A stretch of 64,000 nt of DNA from CAZXGD01 sp046350455 (GTDB taxonomy: Bacteria; Planctomycetota; Phycisphaerae; Phycisphaerales; SM1A02), in contig JAXMAM010000009.1 of NCBI GenBank assembly GCA_046350455.1, positions 1 to 64,000 of the forward strand, read 5' to 3'. Made by a program: the position numbers and the translations under genes. Shown piece after piece: positions 36,537-43,985 of this stretch. Below the pieces are notes generated by a model. That model had not been told where the DNA came from and searched no databases. It was given only the letters and a program-made list of their open reading frames with translations. Numbering within the stretch: the first letter of the stretch is position 1; the number at the start of each line of letters is the position of its first letter.

Positions 36537-37169
36537 ATGTGGACGCGCATCATCGTGGGCTCGCTTGCTGGAACTGTGGTTGCGTTCCTGTACGGATTTA
36601 TCACGTGGGCTGTGCTGGACTTGTGGGGTGGCAAGATCCACACAGTGCCGCTGGACATGGACATGGGTGCGCTCGTGGTGCGCGCGCTGCCAGAGGACGG
36701 CATGTACGCCTTCCCGCCCTTCGACAAGGAGCGCCTGGCCAAGGTGGGCGAGAGTTCGCCAGAAGGACAGAAGCTGGCGGAAGAGTGGGAGGCGCGATAC
36801 CGACAGGGCCCGGTGGGCTACGTGCTGGTGCGCAAGCAGGGCGTGGAGCCCATGGGGCCGTCCACGTTCGTCTTCAGCATCGGCGCTGATTTCCTGTGCG
36901 CGTTCCTGATGGCCTTCTTTGTGGTGGGCACTGCCTGCCCCAGCTGGGCGGGGCGATGGACCTACGGCATGCTGGTGGCCATGTTCGCAGCGCTGGTGGC
37001 CAATGCCAACGACTTCTCGTGGATGCACTTCCCCGCCAGCTATGTGGCGTACGACATGGCGGACATCTTCCTGAAGTGGACCATTGTGTCGGCAGCGGTG
37101 GCGGCGGCCATCAAGCCCACCTCTGCCTGCCCGTTCCATCGGGCACCCGCTGGCGCAGCGGCGCAGTAG
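36537..37169 (+). CDS. Hypothetical membrane protein (paralogue of next gene)
   Basis: A 210-residue protein with an N-terminal helix (IIVGSLAGTVVAFLYGFITWAVL), a soluble loop of about 90 residues with DGMYAFPPFDKERL, and three helices at the C-terminus. The next gene has the same plan, including a GAYFYPPMPE motif at the equivalent site, so the pair looks like an old tandem duplication. TAGGCT precedes the ATG by 6 bp. No family is recognised and no function is proposed. Confidence 0.65.
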   Translation: MWTRIIVGSLAGTVVAFLYGFITWAVLDLWGGKIHTVPLDMDMGALVVRALPEDGMYAFPPFDKERLAKVGESSPEGQKLAEEWEARYRQGPVGYVLVRKQGVEPMGPSTFVFSIGADFLCAFLMAFFVVGTACPSWAGRWTYGMLVAMFAALVANANDFSWMHFPASYVAYDMADIFLKWTIVSAAVAAAIKPTSACPFHRAPAGAAAQ

Positions 37170-37179
37170 GCTTGGCGGC

Positions 37180-37782
37180 ATGAAGGTGCGAATCCTTGGC
37201 GCGGTCGTCGTGGCTGCAGTGCTGGCCTTTGGCTGGGGCGCTGTGGCCTGGCCGGTGGGGAGCTTCTACATGGGCTGGGCGTTCAAGCCCATGCCGCAGC
37301 CAGAGCAGGTGGCGTCGCACCTGGAGCCCCTGATTCAAGAGGATGGCGCATACTTCTATCCGCCCATGCCAGAGACCAAGGCTGGCGACGCCGCCACCGC
37401 CGACCTGGTGCGGCAGTCATGGCGCGCGCAGACCGAGAAGGGGCCCATCATGCTCCTTCTGGTGCGCCAGCACGGCTTTGATCCGGATGACATCACCCTG
37501 GTGCTGCGCGGCTTTGTGCTGGACTTCTTCACCGCTGCCATCGTGGCCGGCATCATGGCCATCGCATGCAAGTTTGGCGTGCACACGCCAGATCGAATCG
37601 CCCTCGCCATCTTCCTGGCGTTCTTTGCAGTGCTGGCGGGCGGCGGCACCATGTGGAACTTCTTCCACCTGCCTGACAACTACGCGCTGGCGGTGGCCAT
37701 TGACACCTTTGTCAGCTGGCTGCTGGCGGGTGTGGCGTGTGCTGTCATCATTCGGCCGCGGCAGCGGTCAGCGAGGGCGTGA
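37180..37782 (+). CDS. Hypothetical membrane protein (paralogue of previous gene)
   Basis: A 200-residue protein. ATG 37180 lies 11 bp after the previous stop. It has an N-terminal helix (ILGAVVVAAVLAFGWGAVAW), a loop with GAYFYPPMPETKAGDAATAD, and three C-terminal helices (FVLDFFTAAIVAGIMAIA, IALAIFLAFFAVLAG, YALAVAIDTFVSWLLAGVA). It shares length, topology and the FPP/YPP loop motif with 36537-37169. Its TGA overlaps the ATG (37782) that is the most natural start of hisS. Confidence 0.65.
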   Translation: MKVRILGAVVVAAVLAFGWGAVAWPVGSFYMGWAFKPMPQPEQVASHLEPLIQEDGAYFYPPMPETKAGDAATADLVRQSWRAQTEKGPIMLLLVRQHGFDPDDITLVLRGFVLDFFTAAIVAGIMAIACKFGVHTPDRIALAIFLAFFAVLAGGGTMWNFFHLPDNYALAVAIDTFVSWLLAGVACAVIIRPRQRSARA

Positions 37783-37857
37783 TGTCCGACCCAGCGCCGC
37801 GCAAGCCGCCTGCGCTTCCAGGCCCCCAAGGGAACGCGCGACTTCTTCCCACCCGAG
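37782..37857 (+). other. hisS: Displaced 5' end of hisS (apparent +1 frameshift at C5 run)
   Basis: ATG 37782 overlaps the upstream TGA and opens MSDPAPRKPPALPGP, a normal-looking HisRS leader. The frame then departs at the five-C run 37823-37827. With four Cs it would read straight into KGTRDFFPPEM. This is either a sequencing or assembly error, or a real frameshift. Confidence 0.7.
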
Positions 37858-39150
37858 ATGGCGGTGCGCCGCCACATCGAGCGCGCCTGGCGCGAGGCCA
37901 GCGTGTGCTTTGGCTTCGACGAGGTGGACGGTCCCACGTTCGAGCACCTGGAGCTGTACACGGTGAAGAGCGGGCCAGGCATCGTGAGCGAGCTGTTCAG
38001 CTTTCGCCGCCAGGGTGGCGAGAGCGACTACGCGCTGCGCCCCGAATTCACGCCCACGCTGGCGCGCATGGTGGCAGCGCGTGGCAGCCAGCTGCCGCAG
38101 CCCATCAAGTGGTTCGCCATGCCCAGCTTCTTCCGCGCTGAGCGGCCCCAGCGCGGGCGCCTGCGCGAGTTCCTGCAGTGGAACGTGGACCTGCTGGGCG
38201 TGGCCGGCGCTGGCGTGGATGCTGAGGTGATCGGCGTGGCCGTGAACGCGCTGGAGCGCCTGGGGCTGACAGCGAAGGATGTGCGCGTGAAGGTGAGCCA
38301 CCGCGTGGCGGCTGCGCGGCTGGTGCGATCGCTGGGCGTGGCGGAAGGCGGCGTGGCTGCAACGTTCGAGCTGCTGGACCGCCGCGACAAGATGGAGCCG
38401 GAGGAGTTCCGCGCGCGTGCAGGCGCATTGGGCCTGCAGGCGGATGCGCTGCAGCGCTTTGAGCGCACCGTGCGCGCGCGCACGCCGGTGACAGAAGGCC
38501 TGGCTGCGCTGGCGCAGGGCGCTGGCGTGGCGATGGAGGAGATGGCGGACCTTGAGGCGCTGCGGGGAGCGCTGATCTCGGCAGGCCTGGCTGAGTGGTG
38601 CGAGTTTGACCTGGGCATCGTGCGCGGGCTGGCGTACTACACCGGCACTGTGTTTGAGATTCACGAGGCCAGCGGGGCTGAGCGCGCCATTGCTGGCGGC
38701 GGCCGGTACGACGGACTGGTGGAGATGTTTGGCGGGCCGTCCACGCCTGCCATGGGCTTTGGCATGGGCGATGTGGTGCTGGGCCTGGTGCTGGCTGACC
38801 GCGGCCTGCTGCCCGCAGACGGAGCAGCGCTGCTCCCGCAGCCGGATGCGTTTGTCATCAGCGCTGGGGACGCGCCAGCCGAGGAGTGCTTGCCCACGCT
38901 GTGCGCGGAGCTGCGCCGCGCTGGGCTCCATGTGCGCCACAGCTACAAGGCCACGCGCAACGTTGGCAAGCTGCTGGCGGACGCCAGCCGCTGCCGCGCA
39001 CGCTGTGCAGTCATCTTGGGTGCAGAGCTGGCGCAGGGCATGGTGCAGGTTAAGGACCTGAGCACCGGCGAGCAGCGCAGCGTGGCGGCGGTGGACTTGC
39101 TGGCTGAGCTGCGCCGCGCGCGCGAGGCCGCGCAAGGAGGAGCGTCGTGA
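37858..39150 (+). CDS. hisS: Histidyl-tRNA synthetase (N-terminus frameshifted)
   Basis: Class II synthetase that charges tRNA-His. Motif 2 region YALRPEFTPTLARM, then WFAMPSFFRAERPQRGRLREF, the His-specific block LAYYTGTVFEIHE and motif 3 region GGRYDGL...PAMGFGMG are all present. A C-terminal anticodon domain follows (SYKATRNVGKLL, VILGAELAQGMVQVKDL). The intact frame has its first ATG at 37858, inside the conserved start. The codons just before it read PKGTRDFFPPEM, the normal HisRS front, but no start codon precedes them in frame. An ATG at 37782 is in another frame, and removing one C from CCCCC at 37823-37827 joins the two. The true gene is probably 37782-39150. Confidence 0.93.
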   Translation: MAVRRHIERAWREASVCFGFDEVDGPTFEHLELYTVKSGPGIVSELFSFRRQGGESDYALRPEFTPTLARMVAARGSQLPQPIKWFAMPSFFRAERPQRGRLREFLQWNVDLLGVAGAGVDAEVIGVAVNALERLGLTAKDVRVKVSHRVAAARLVRSLGVAEGGVAATFELLDRRDKMEPEEFRARAGALGLQADALQRFERTVRARTPVTEGLAALAQGAGVAMEEMADLEALRGALISAGLAEWCEFDLGIVRGLAYYTGTVFEIHEASGAERAIAGGGRYDGLVEMFGGPSTPAMGFGMGDVVLGLVLADRGLLPADGAALLPQPDAFVISAGDAPAEECLPTLCAELRRAGLHVRHSYKATRNVGKLLADASRCRARCAVILGAELAQGMVQVKDLSTGEQRSVAAVDLLAELRRAREAAQGGAS

Positions 39151-39965
39151 ATCCAACTGCGTTGGTGCTGCTGTGCACGCTGCAGCAGGGTGCGCCTGCC
39201 GCCGCGCCGCCTGCTGCCGCACCGCCAGCAGCGCAGCCGGCGGAGCCAGCCATCCGGCTTCAGGGAGTGCGGATCCGGAGCTTCACCGACGGCGCGCCTC
39301 CCGCTGGCATGGATGGCAAGGCTGTGCCCATGTTCCGTGGGTCGAACATCAATCGATGGCGTCAGTTCCAGGGTGCCACCATCGCGCTGCCGCTGGATGA
39401 CACTGGCGTGCTGGCGCTGGCCGGCGACTTGGCCACTGAGCAGGAGTTCGCCGACCTGCAACTGCATCTGGAGTTCCGTCTGCCGCCGCAGCGGGAAGGT
39501 TCCTCCATTGCCAACGCAGACGTGGTGCTGCCGGGCGGTGCAGCGCTGGTGATTGCAGAGAGCATGAACCGCCCGCAGCGCACCACCAGCTGTGGCGCCG
39601 TCTTGGACGTGGCAGCGCCGATCGCGGCTGCATGCTTTCCGGGCGGCGCGTGGCAGACCTACGACGTGGCGTACCGCGCCGCGCGCGTGGGCGCTGATGG
39701 AACTGTGGCGCAGCCGGCAGCGGTCACAGTGCTGCACAACGGCGTGCTGGTGCACAACAATCTGGTGCTGGCAGACAAGGCTGCGTCTGGACCGCTGCGC
39801 CTGCGCACGCGCGCGCCAGGTGTGGAGGTGCGCAACCTGTGGGTGCGGGCGCTGGCTGAGCCCGGTGCCAAGCCTGCGGCCACGCCGGCTGCTGCGCCGC
39901 CCGGTTCAGCGCCGCCCGCGCCGCCGGCCGCGTCACCCTCCACGGCTCCGCAGGCCACGCCGTGA
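39147..39965 (+). CDS. Secreted DUF1080 (3-keto-disaccharide hydrolase-like) protein
   Basis: A 272-residue precursor overlapping hisS by 4 bp. A short signal peptide and Ala/Pro linker lead to a concanavalin-like beta-sandwich typical of DUF1080: FRGSNINRWRQFQGA, then GDLATEQEFADLQLHLEFRLPP, GAWQTYDVAYRAARVGADG, VTVLHNGVLVHNN and GPLRLRTRAPGVEVRNLWVRAL. The last four blocks follow the family order closely. Members act on 3-keto-glycosides or bind sugars. A Pro/Ala tail of about 35 residues ends it. mqnB overlaps the 3' end by 4 bp. Confidence 0.8.
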   Translation: MNPTALVLLCTLQQGAPAAAPPAAAPPAAQPAEPAIRLQGVRIRSFTDGAPPAGMDGKAVPMFRGSNINRWRQFQGATIALPLDDTGVLALAGDLATEQEFADLQLHLEFRLPPQREGSSIANADVVLPGGAALVIAESMNRPQRTTSCGAVLDVAAPIAAACFPGGAWQTYDVAYRAARVGADGTVAQPAAVTVLHNGVLVHNNLVLADKAASGPLRLRTRAPGVEVRNLWVRALAEPGAKPAATPAAAPPGSAPPAPPAASPSTAPQATP

Positions 39966-40618
39966 GCACGGCGCTGCGCATTCTGGTGGTGGTGGCAGTG
40001 GAGGCCGAGCAGCAGGCGCTGGGCGCTGCATGCCTGCAAAGTCCGCACGTGAAGGTGGTGGTGGGAGGCATCGGTCGAACCAATGCTGCGTGTGCGGTGG
40101 CAGAGCAGCTGGCGCGCGAGACATTTGGCGCAGTGGTCAGCACGGGGATCGCAGGAGCGCTGCCAGGAAGCAACCTGGCGCTGGGCGACCGGGTGGTCGC
40201 AACCGAGTGCGTCTATGCAGAAGAGGGCGTGATGACGCCGAGCGGCTTTCAGGACATGGCTGCCATGCGCTTCCCGCTGGGTGATTTTCCGGGCAACCGC
40301 GTGCCGGTCGATGCGCGCCTGGCGAGCGTGTTCGCGCATCTTGGGCGCGCGGCGCCCATCGCCACCGTGGCCACGTGCAGCGGCACCGATGCACTGGCGC
40401 AGGCCATCGCGCTGCGCACGGGCGCTGTGGCAGAGGCCATGGAAGGCGCGGCCGTGGTGCACGCTGCGCGGCGGCAGAGGGTGCCGGCCATCGAGGTGCG
40501 CGCCATCAGCAACACCACGGGGGACCGCGCTGCGCAGGTGTGGGACATCGCGCGCGGCCTGGCAGCGCTGCAGGCGGTGGGAGCCGCTGTGGTGGCGGCT
40601 ACACAAATGCATCAATAG
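39962..40618 (+). CDS. mqnB: Futalosine hydrolase
   Basis: A 218-residue purine-nucleosidase-fold enzyme of the futalosine route to menaquinone; it removes the base from futalosine. Key blocks are VVGGIGRTNAA, VSTGIAGALPG, LALGDRVVATECVYAEEGV with MTPSGFQDM, the catalytic-site AEAMEGAAVVHAA and VRAISNTTGDR. These distinguish it from MTA/SAH nucleosidase, which lacks the EEGVMTPSGF segment. No other mqn gene is in the window. Its last 20 bp overlap the DUF456 gene tail to tail. Confidence 0.88.
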   Translation: MSTALRILVVVAVEAEQQALGAACLQSPHVKVVVGGIGRTNAACAVAEQLARETFGAVVSTGIAGALPGSNLALGDRVVATECVYAEEGVMTPSGFQDMAAMRFPLGDFPGNRVPVDARLASVFAHLGRAAPIATVATCSGTDALAQAIALRTGAVAEAMEGAAVVHAARRQRVPAIEVRAISNTTGDRAAQVWDIARGLAALQAVGAAVVAATQMHQ

Positions 40619-41138
40619 CCAGCATCAGGAAGATCACGCACGCCAGGCCGAACTTGGCCACGGCGCCCGCCACGCGGCCCACGGCAGCACCCACCGCGGG
40701 CAGCCAGGATTGGCGGAGGGTGCGGTCGCCGTAGCTCAGCTCGCCAGCGAGTGCTCCCGCCGCGGCGCCCAGAAGCGCACCGATGAGCGGTCCGAGGATG
40801 GGGATGAACGCAAAGACAAAGATGCCAGCCAGCGCGCCCACCACGCTGCCCAGAATGGCGCCCGCCGCGCCGCGCTTGCTGCCGCCCGCCGCTGCAGCGC
40901 CGATGGCGCAGGTGACCAGTTCCACCACTTCGCCCAGCACGCCCAGCACCAGCGCCAGGATGAAGGTCCACCATTCAAAGGGCAGCGGTTGGCCAGCCAG
41001 CGTGCAGATGCCTTGATACACCACCGCACCCAGCACGATGAGCCAGATGCCAGGCAGCGTGACAGCCTGCAGCAGCACGCCCACCAGGCCCACGACCACA
41101 AACACCACAGACGCCAGGACGGAGAGGGTGGTGGTCAT
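40599..41138 (-). CDS. DUF456-family membrane protein
   Basis: A 179-residue hydrophobic protein starting at ATG 41138. The family landmarks are VGLVGVLLQAVTLPGIWLIVLGA near the start and the Gly-rich central region KRGAAGAILGSVVGALAG, followed by LGPLIGALLGAAAGALAGEL. Four to five helices are visible. Function of the family is unknown. The start overlaps the stop of the upstream 177-residue gene by 4 bp, indicating one transcript. Confidence 0.8.
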   Translation of the reverse strand: MTTTLSVLASVVFVVVGLVGVLLQAVTLPGIWLIVLGAVVYQGICTLAGQPLPFEWWTFILALVLGVLGEVVELVTCAIGAAAAGGSKRGAAGAILGSVVGALAGIFVFAFIPILGPLIGALLGAAAGALAGELSYGDRTLRQSWLPAVGAAVGRVAGAVAKFGLACVIFLMLAIDAFV

Positions 41139-41668
41139 GCGGTGCGGGCGATGCACTCTATGCGCGTGGCGGAGGCCGCAGCGTGCACGCGATAGGTCAG
41201 CGTGGGCCCGCGGTGCCAGCGGATGGTGAAGACGTGGAGCGGGGAGGGCGCAGGTGCGGGGGTGCCTGCGGCTGGTGCGGTGTTGGACCCGCCGTTCGAT
41301 CCGCCGGCATCCATCCAGCCCCAGGCCAGCGGGGTCACCGTGCCGCGGTCGCCAGAGAGTGTGGTGGCGTGCCGCAGGTTCAGGTAGAGGGCGCGGTGGG
41401 GCGGGAGCGGCTCTGCGTCCAGGGCCTGGCCGGGAAGCAGCTGGTCGGGGCGAAGCTGGTCTGGGCGGATGGCCACGCGCCAGCCAACGGCCGCGCGGTC
41501 GTCCGGGCCTGCTGGCAGCCGCGCCTGCACCAGCCAGTCCACATGCCCACCGCCATCTGGCTGGGCGTGCCACAGCAGGACGGCCGTCGGCGCTGGGCCG
41601 CTGGCGTCGGGCGGCTGCGCGCGTGGCGGCAACGGCTCCAGCGAAGGCTGCTGCGGTGCGGGTGGCAT
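41135..41668 (-). CDS. Hypothetical soluble protein
   Basis: A 177-residue protein, MPPAPQQPSLEPLPPR..., with a Pro-rich start, no signal peptide or membrane helix, and a beta-rich middle (LLWHAQPDGGGHVDWLVQARL, ALYLNLRHATTLSGDRGTVT). It is coupled to the DUF456 gene by a 4-bp overlap and diverges from the TPR lipoprotein gene with 34 bp between starts. Not recognised. Confidence 0.55.
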   Translation of the reverse strand: MPPAPQQPSLEPLPPRAQPPDASGPAPTAVLLWHAQPDGGGHVDWLVQARLPAGPDDRAAVGWRVAIRPDQLRPDQLLPGQALDAEPLPPHRALYLNLRHATTLSGDRGTVTPLAWGWMDAGGSNGGSNTAPAAGTPAPAPSPLHVFTIRWHRGPTLTYRVHAAASATRIECIARTA

Positions 41669-41702
41669 GCCGATATCATCCCATCTGCTGCCAGGAGGGC
41701 AC

Positions 41703-42377
41703 ATGCTGAAGCACGCACGGATCGCTGTTCTTACCCTCGTTGTCCCAATCGCCTTGGCGGGCTGCAAGACGCCCACTGCGGAGAGCCGCATTGCCGAGGC
41801 CAACGAGTTCCTCAAGCACGACCAGTTCCAGCAGGCCGCTGAGACGGTGGAGCCAGTGGTCAAGGACCAGCCAGGCAACTGGCAGGCGCAGCTGGCGCTT
41901 GGGCGCAGCATGCTGGGGCAGGGCCAGCTGGAGGCCGCCCGCCGCGCGCTGGACCGCGCCCACACGCTCAAGCCAACCAGCGACGATGCAGTCTTTGCGC
42001 TGGCCACCTGCATGGTCAAGCAGAACGACGCAGCTTCGGCCTATCAGCTGCTGCGCGGGTTTGGCAAGGAGTTCCGCAGCTGGCGCGCGTACATGCAGCT
42101 CAGCCTGCTGGCAGAGCAGGTGGGCGACGCGGACACGGCGCTGCAGGCTGCGGATGATTCGATCAAGGTGAACGAGCCGCTGCCAGGACAGCGTGCGTCG
42201 GTGGAGCCATACCTGCGCGCGGCGGATGTGTGCTTCCACTTTGGGCGCGAGGAGCAGGGCGTGCGCCGGCTGCGGCAGGCGTACGGGCTGAACCCGGACG
42301 ACCCGCGCACAGCCCAGGCGCTGCGCGAGCACAACGTGGCTCCCAGCAAGGCCATCATCCTGCCGCCTGGCGTGTGA
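41703..42377 (+). CDS. TPR-repeat lipoprotein
   Basis: A 224-residue lipoprotein. ATG 41703 follows AGGAGG, one of the few strong Shine-Dalgarno sites in this window. The signal peptide ends in the lipobox LAGC (Cys21). The mature part is about five TPR-like helix pairs: FLKHDQFQQAAETVEPVVKD, WQAQLALGRSMLGQGQLEAA, DDAVFALATCMVKQNDAASA, SWRAYMQLSLLAEQVGDADT and YLRAADVCFHFGREEQGVRR. It probably acts as a periplasmic scaffold. It is followed after 25 bp by sahR. Confidence 0.8.
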   Translation: MLKHARIAVLTLVVPIALAGCKTPTAESRIAEANEFLKHDQFQQAAETVEPVVKDQPGNWQAQLALGRSMLGQGQLEAARRALDRAHTLKPTSDDAVFALATCMVKQNDAASAYQLLRGFGKEFRSWRAYMQLSLLAEQVGDADTALQAADDSIKVNEPLPGQRASVEPYLRAADVCFHFGREEQGVRRLRQAYGLNPDDPRTAQALREHNVAPSKAIILPPGV

Positions 42378-42402
42378 CCGCTCGCCAGCGCGGCCGCTGC
42401 AG

Positions 42403-43353
42403 ATGCCTGACACACCCACCCATCCAAGCGAGCGCTGGCTGAACTGGCTGGGCACGCTGGGTGACATGGCTCGCCTGCGCATGTTGCGTCTGCTGGAGCG
42501 CGAGGAGCTGGGCGTTGGCGAGCTGGCGCGCGCAGTGCAGCTGCCGCAGAGCACGGTGAGCCGTCATCTGAAGCCGCTGTTCGAGCAGGGGTGGGTGGTC
42601 AAGCGCACCGAGGGCACGCAGAGCCTGTATCGCCTGGTGCCGGGTGGGCTGCCGGCAGACATGCGGGAGCTGTGGCGGCTGAGCGCAGAGCATCTGGGCG
42701 CCAGTCCCACGTATGAGGAGGACGACGCGCGATTGGCAGAGGTGCTGGCTGCGCGGCGCATGGACAGCCGCACGTTTTTCGGGCGGATTGGTGGCGAGTG
42801 GGACGATCTGCGGCGGCAGCTGTTTGGCGAGGCCTTTGGCGCAGATGCGCTGCTGGCGCTGCTGCCAGCCGACACCGTGGTGGCCGACCTGGGCTGCGGT
42901 ACGGGCGACGCAGCGGAGCGGCTGGCACCCTTTGTGAAGCGCGTGATTGCCGTGGACCGCGAGCCAGCCATGCTGGCAGCCGCGCGGCGCAGGTTGAGCG
43001 GGTTTGGGAACATCGAGTTCCGCGAGGGGGACATCTTTAAGCCGCCGCTGAAGGCAGGCGAGGCGCATCTGGCGGTGCTGATGCTGGTGCTGCATCACCT
43101 GGAGCAGCCGGCTGCAGCGCTGAAGGTGGTGCGGCAGGTGCTGGCCCCCGGCGGACGCGCCTTGGTGGTGGACATGGTGCGGCACGACCGCAGCAGCTAC
43201 CAGCACACGATGGGCCATCAGCATCTGGGCTTTTCGCAGGCCGACCTCCAAGCCATGGCCAAGGACGCTGGCATGCGCCTGGCCCGCTACACGCGCTTGC
43301 GCCCCGACACTGACAGCAAGGGCCCCGGTCTCTTCGCCGCCCTCTTCGCGTAA
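42403..43353 (+). CDS. sahR: SahR-type regulator: ArsR helix-turn-helix fused to SAM-methyltransferase fold
   Basis: A 316-residue protein. Residues 10-85 form an ArsR winged helix (GDMARLRMLRLLEREELGVG, recognition helix LPQSTVSRHLKPLFEQGW, wing KRTEGTQSLYRL). Residues 155-260 form a class I methyltransferase fold with motif I VVADLGCGTGDAAERL, the acidic VIAVDREPAML and LVLHHLEQPAAALKVV. This fusion is the architecture of SahR, which senses S-adenosylhomocysteine and controls methionine-cycle genes. Here it lies upstream of ahcY, and matching palindromes precede ahcY and metH. A stand-alone methyltransferase role cannot be excluded. Its TAA stop overlaps the left end of repeat island B. Confidence 0.85.
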   Translation: MPDTPTHPSERWLNWLGTLGDMARLRMLRLLEREELGVGELARAVQLPQSTVSRHLKPLFEQGWVVKRTEGTQSLYRLVPGGLPADMRELWRLSAEHLGASPTYEEDDARLAEVLAARRMDSRTFFGRIGGEWDDLRRQLFGEAFGADALLALLPADTVVADLGCGTGDAAERLAPFVKRVIAVDREPAMLAAARRRLSGFGNIEFREGDIFKPPLKAGEAHLAVLMLVLHHLEQPAAALKVVRQVLAPGGRALVVDMVRHDRSSYQHTMGHQHLGFSQADLQAMAKDAGMRLARYTRLRPDTDSKGPGLFAALFA

Positions 43354-43903
43354 ATTGGTGCCTGGCACGGGTGTCCCTACTTTCGGAATTCGGTGCCAGG
43401 CACTGGTGTCCCGGGTTTCTGCGGAGCGCGGTGGAGTGCGGGAACCGCGGACCGCGACCGCGCGAGCCCGCGCGCCGGACCGCAGGCCCCTGTGCGCGGC
43501 CTCCGCGCGGTCCGGGGGCGCGGCCGCGGGACGGCTCGGCTCCACCAGGTTCCCGCCTCGCCTCGGCTTCGCGTGCGCTCGGCAGGTGGAGCGGCCCGCG
43601 AACCGGGGTGCGCACACATCCTGCCTCGCTCCGCTCAACGCCGCTACGCCGCGCCCCCCGGCCCCGCGCTGCGGCCGCTGCGGGGCTGGACGTGTCTCAG
43701 GAACGGGCGGATCGCGCCTCACACTGTTCCGTGGCTTGCCCAGGTCGTCCCGCGCATGAACACAGAGGGGCGCGACACCCCCCGTCACTCCCCAAAATCC
43801 GGGACACCCGTGCCAGGCACGAGTTTCGAAACCCGGGACACCAGTGCCAGGCACCAGTTTCCAGCCCCCGAAACCCGGGACACCAGTGCCAGGCACGAAT
43901 TTC
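43352..43903. mobile_element. Composite palindromic repeat island B (552 bp)
   Basis: The left side has two forward copies of the repeat (43352-43383 and 43386-43419); the right side has three inverted copies (43799-43826, 43829-43861, 43871-43903). In four of the five, GTGTCCCGGG extends the motif towards the island. Between them, 43474-43685 is a forward copy of the GC-rich module also found twice in island A, with the same GGCTCGGCTCCACCAGGTTC and GCCGCTACGCCGCGCCCCCC blocks. Nothing is coded. The left end overlaps the sahR stop codon; the right end is 5 bp from the -10 hexamer of ahcY. Confidence 0.7.
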
Positions 43904-43905
43904 TG

Positions 43906-43940
43906 TGCTATAGTCATGCGTCCATCCGGATGAACGGATG
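43906..43940 (+). promoter_or_regulatory. ahcY promoter with SahR-type operator
   Basis: TGCTATAGT (43906-43914) is an extended -10 box. Directly after it lies a 26-bp near-palindrome (43915-43940) whose core CGTCCATCCGGATGAACG is identical to the one before metH. Predicted transcription would start inside the palindrome, so binding should repress. No good -35 hexamer is seen; the repeat island ends 5 bp upstream of the -10 hexamer. Confidence 0.72.
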
Positions 43941-43985
43941 GAACTTATCTGGACGCAACGAAGTCCTGGACGCAAGGAGCCCACT

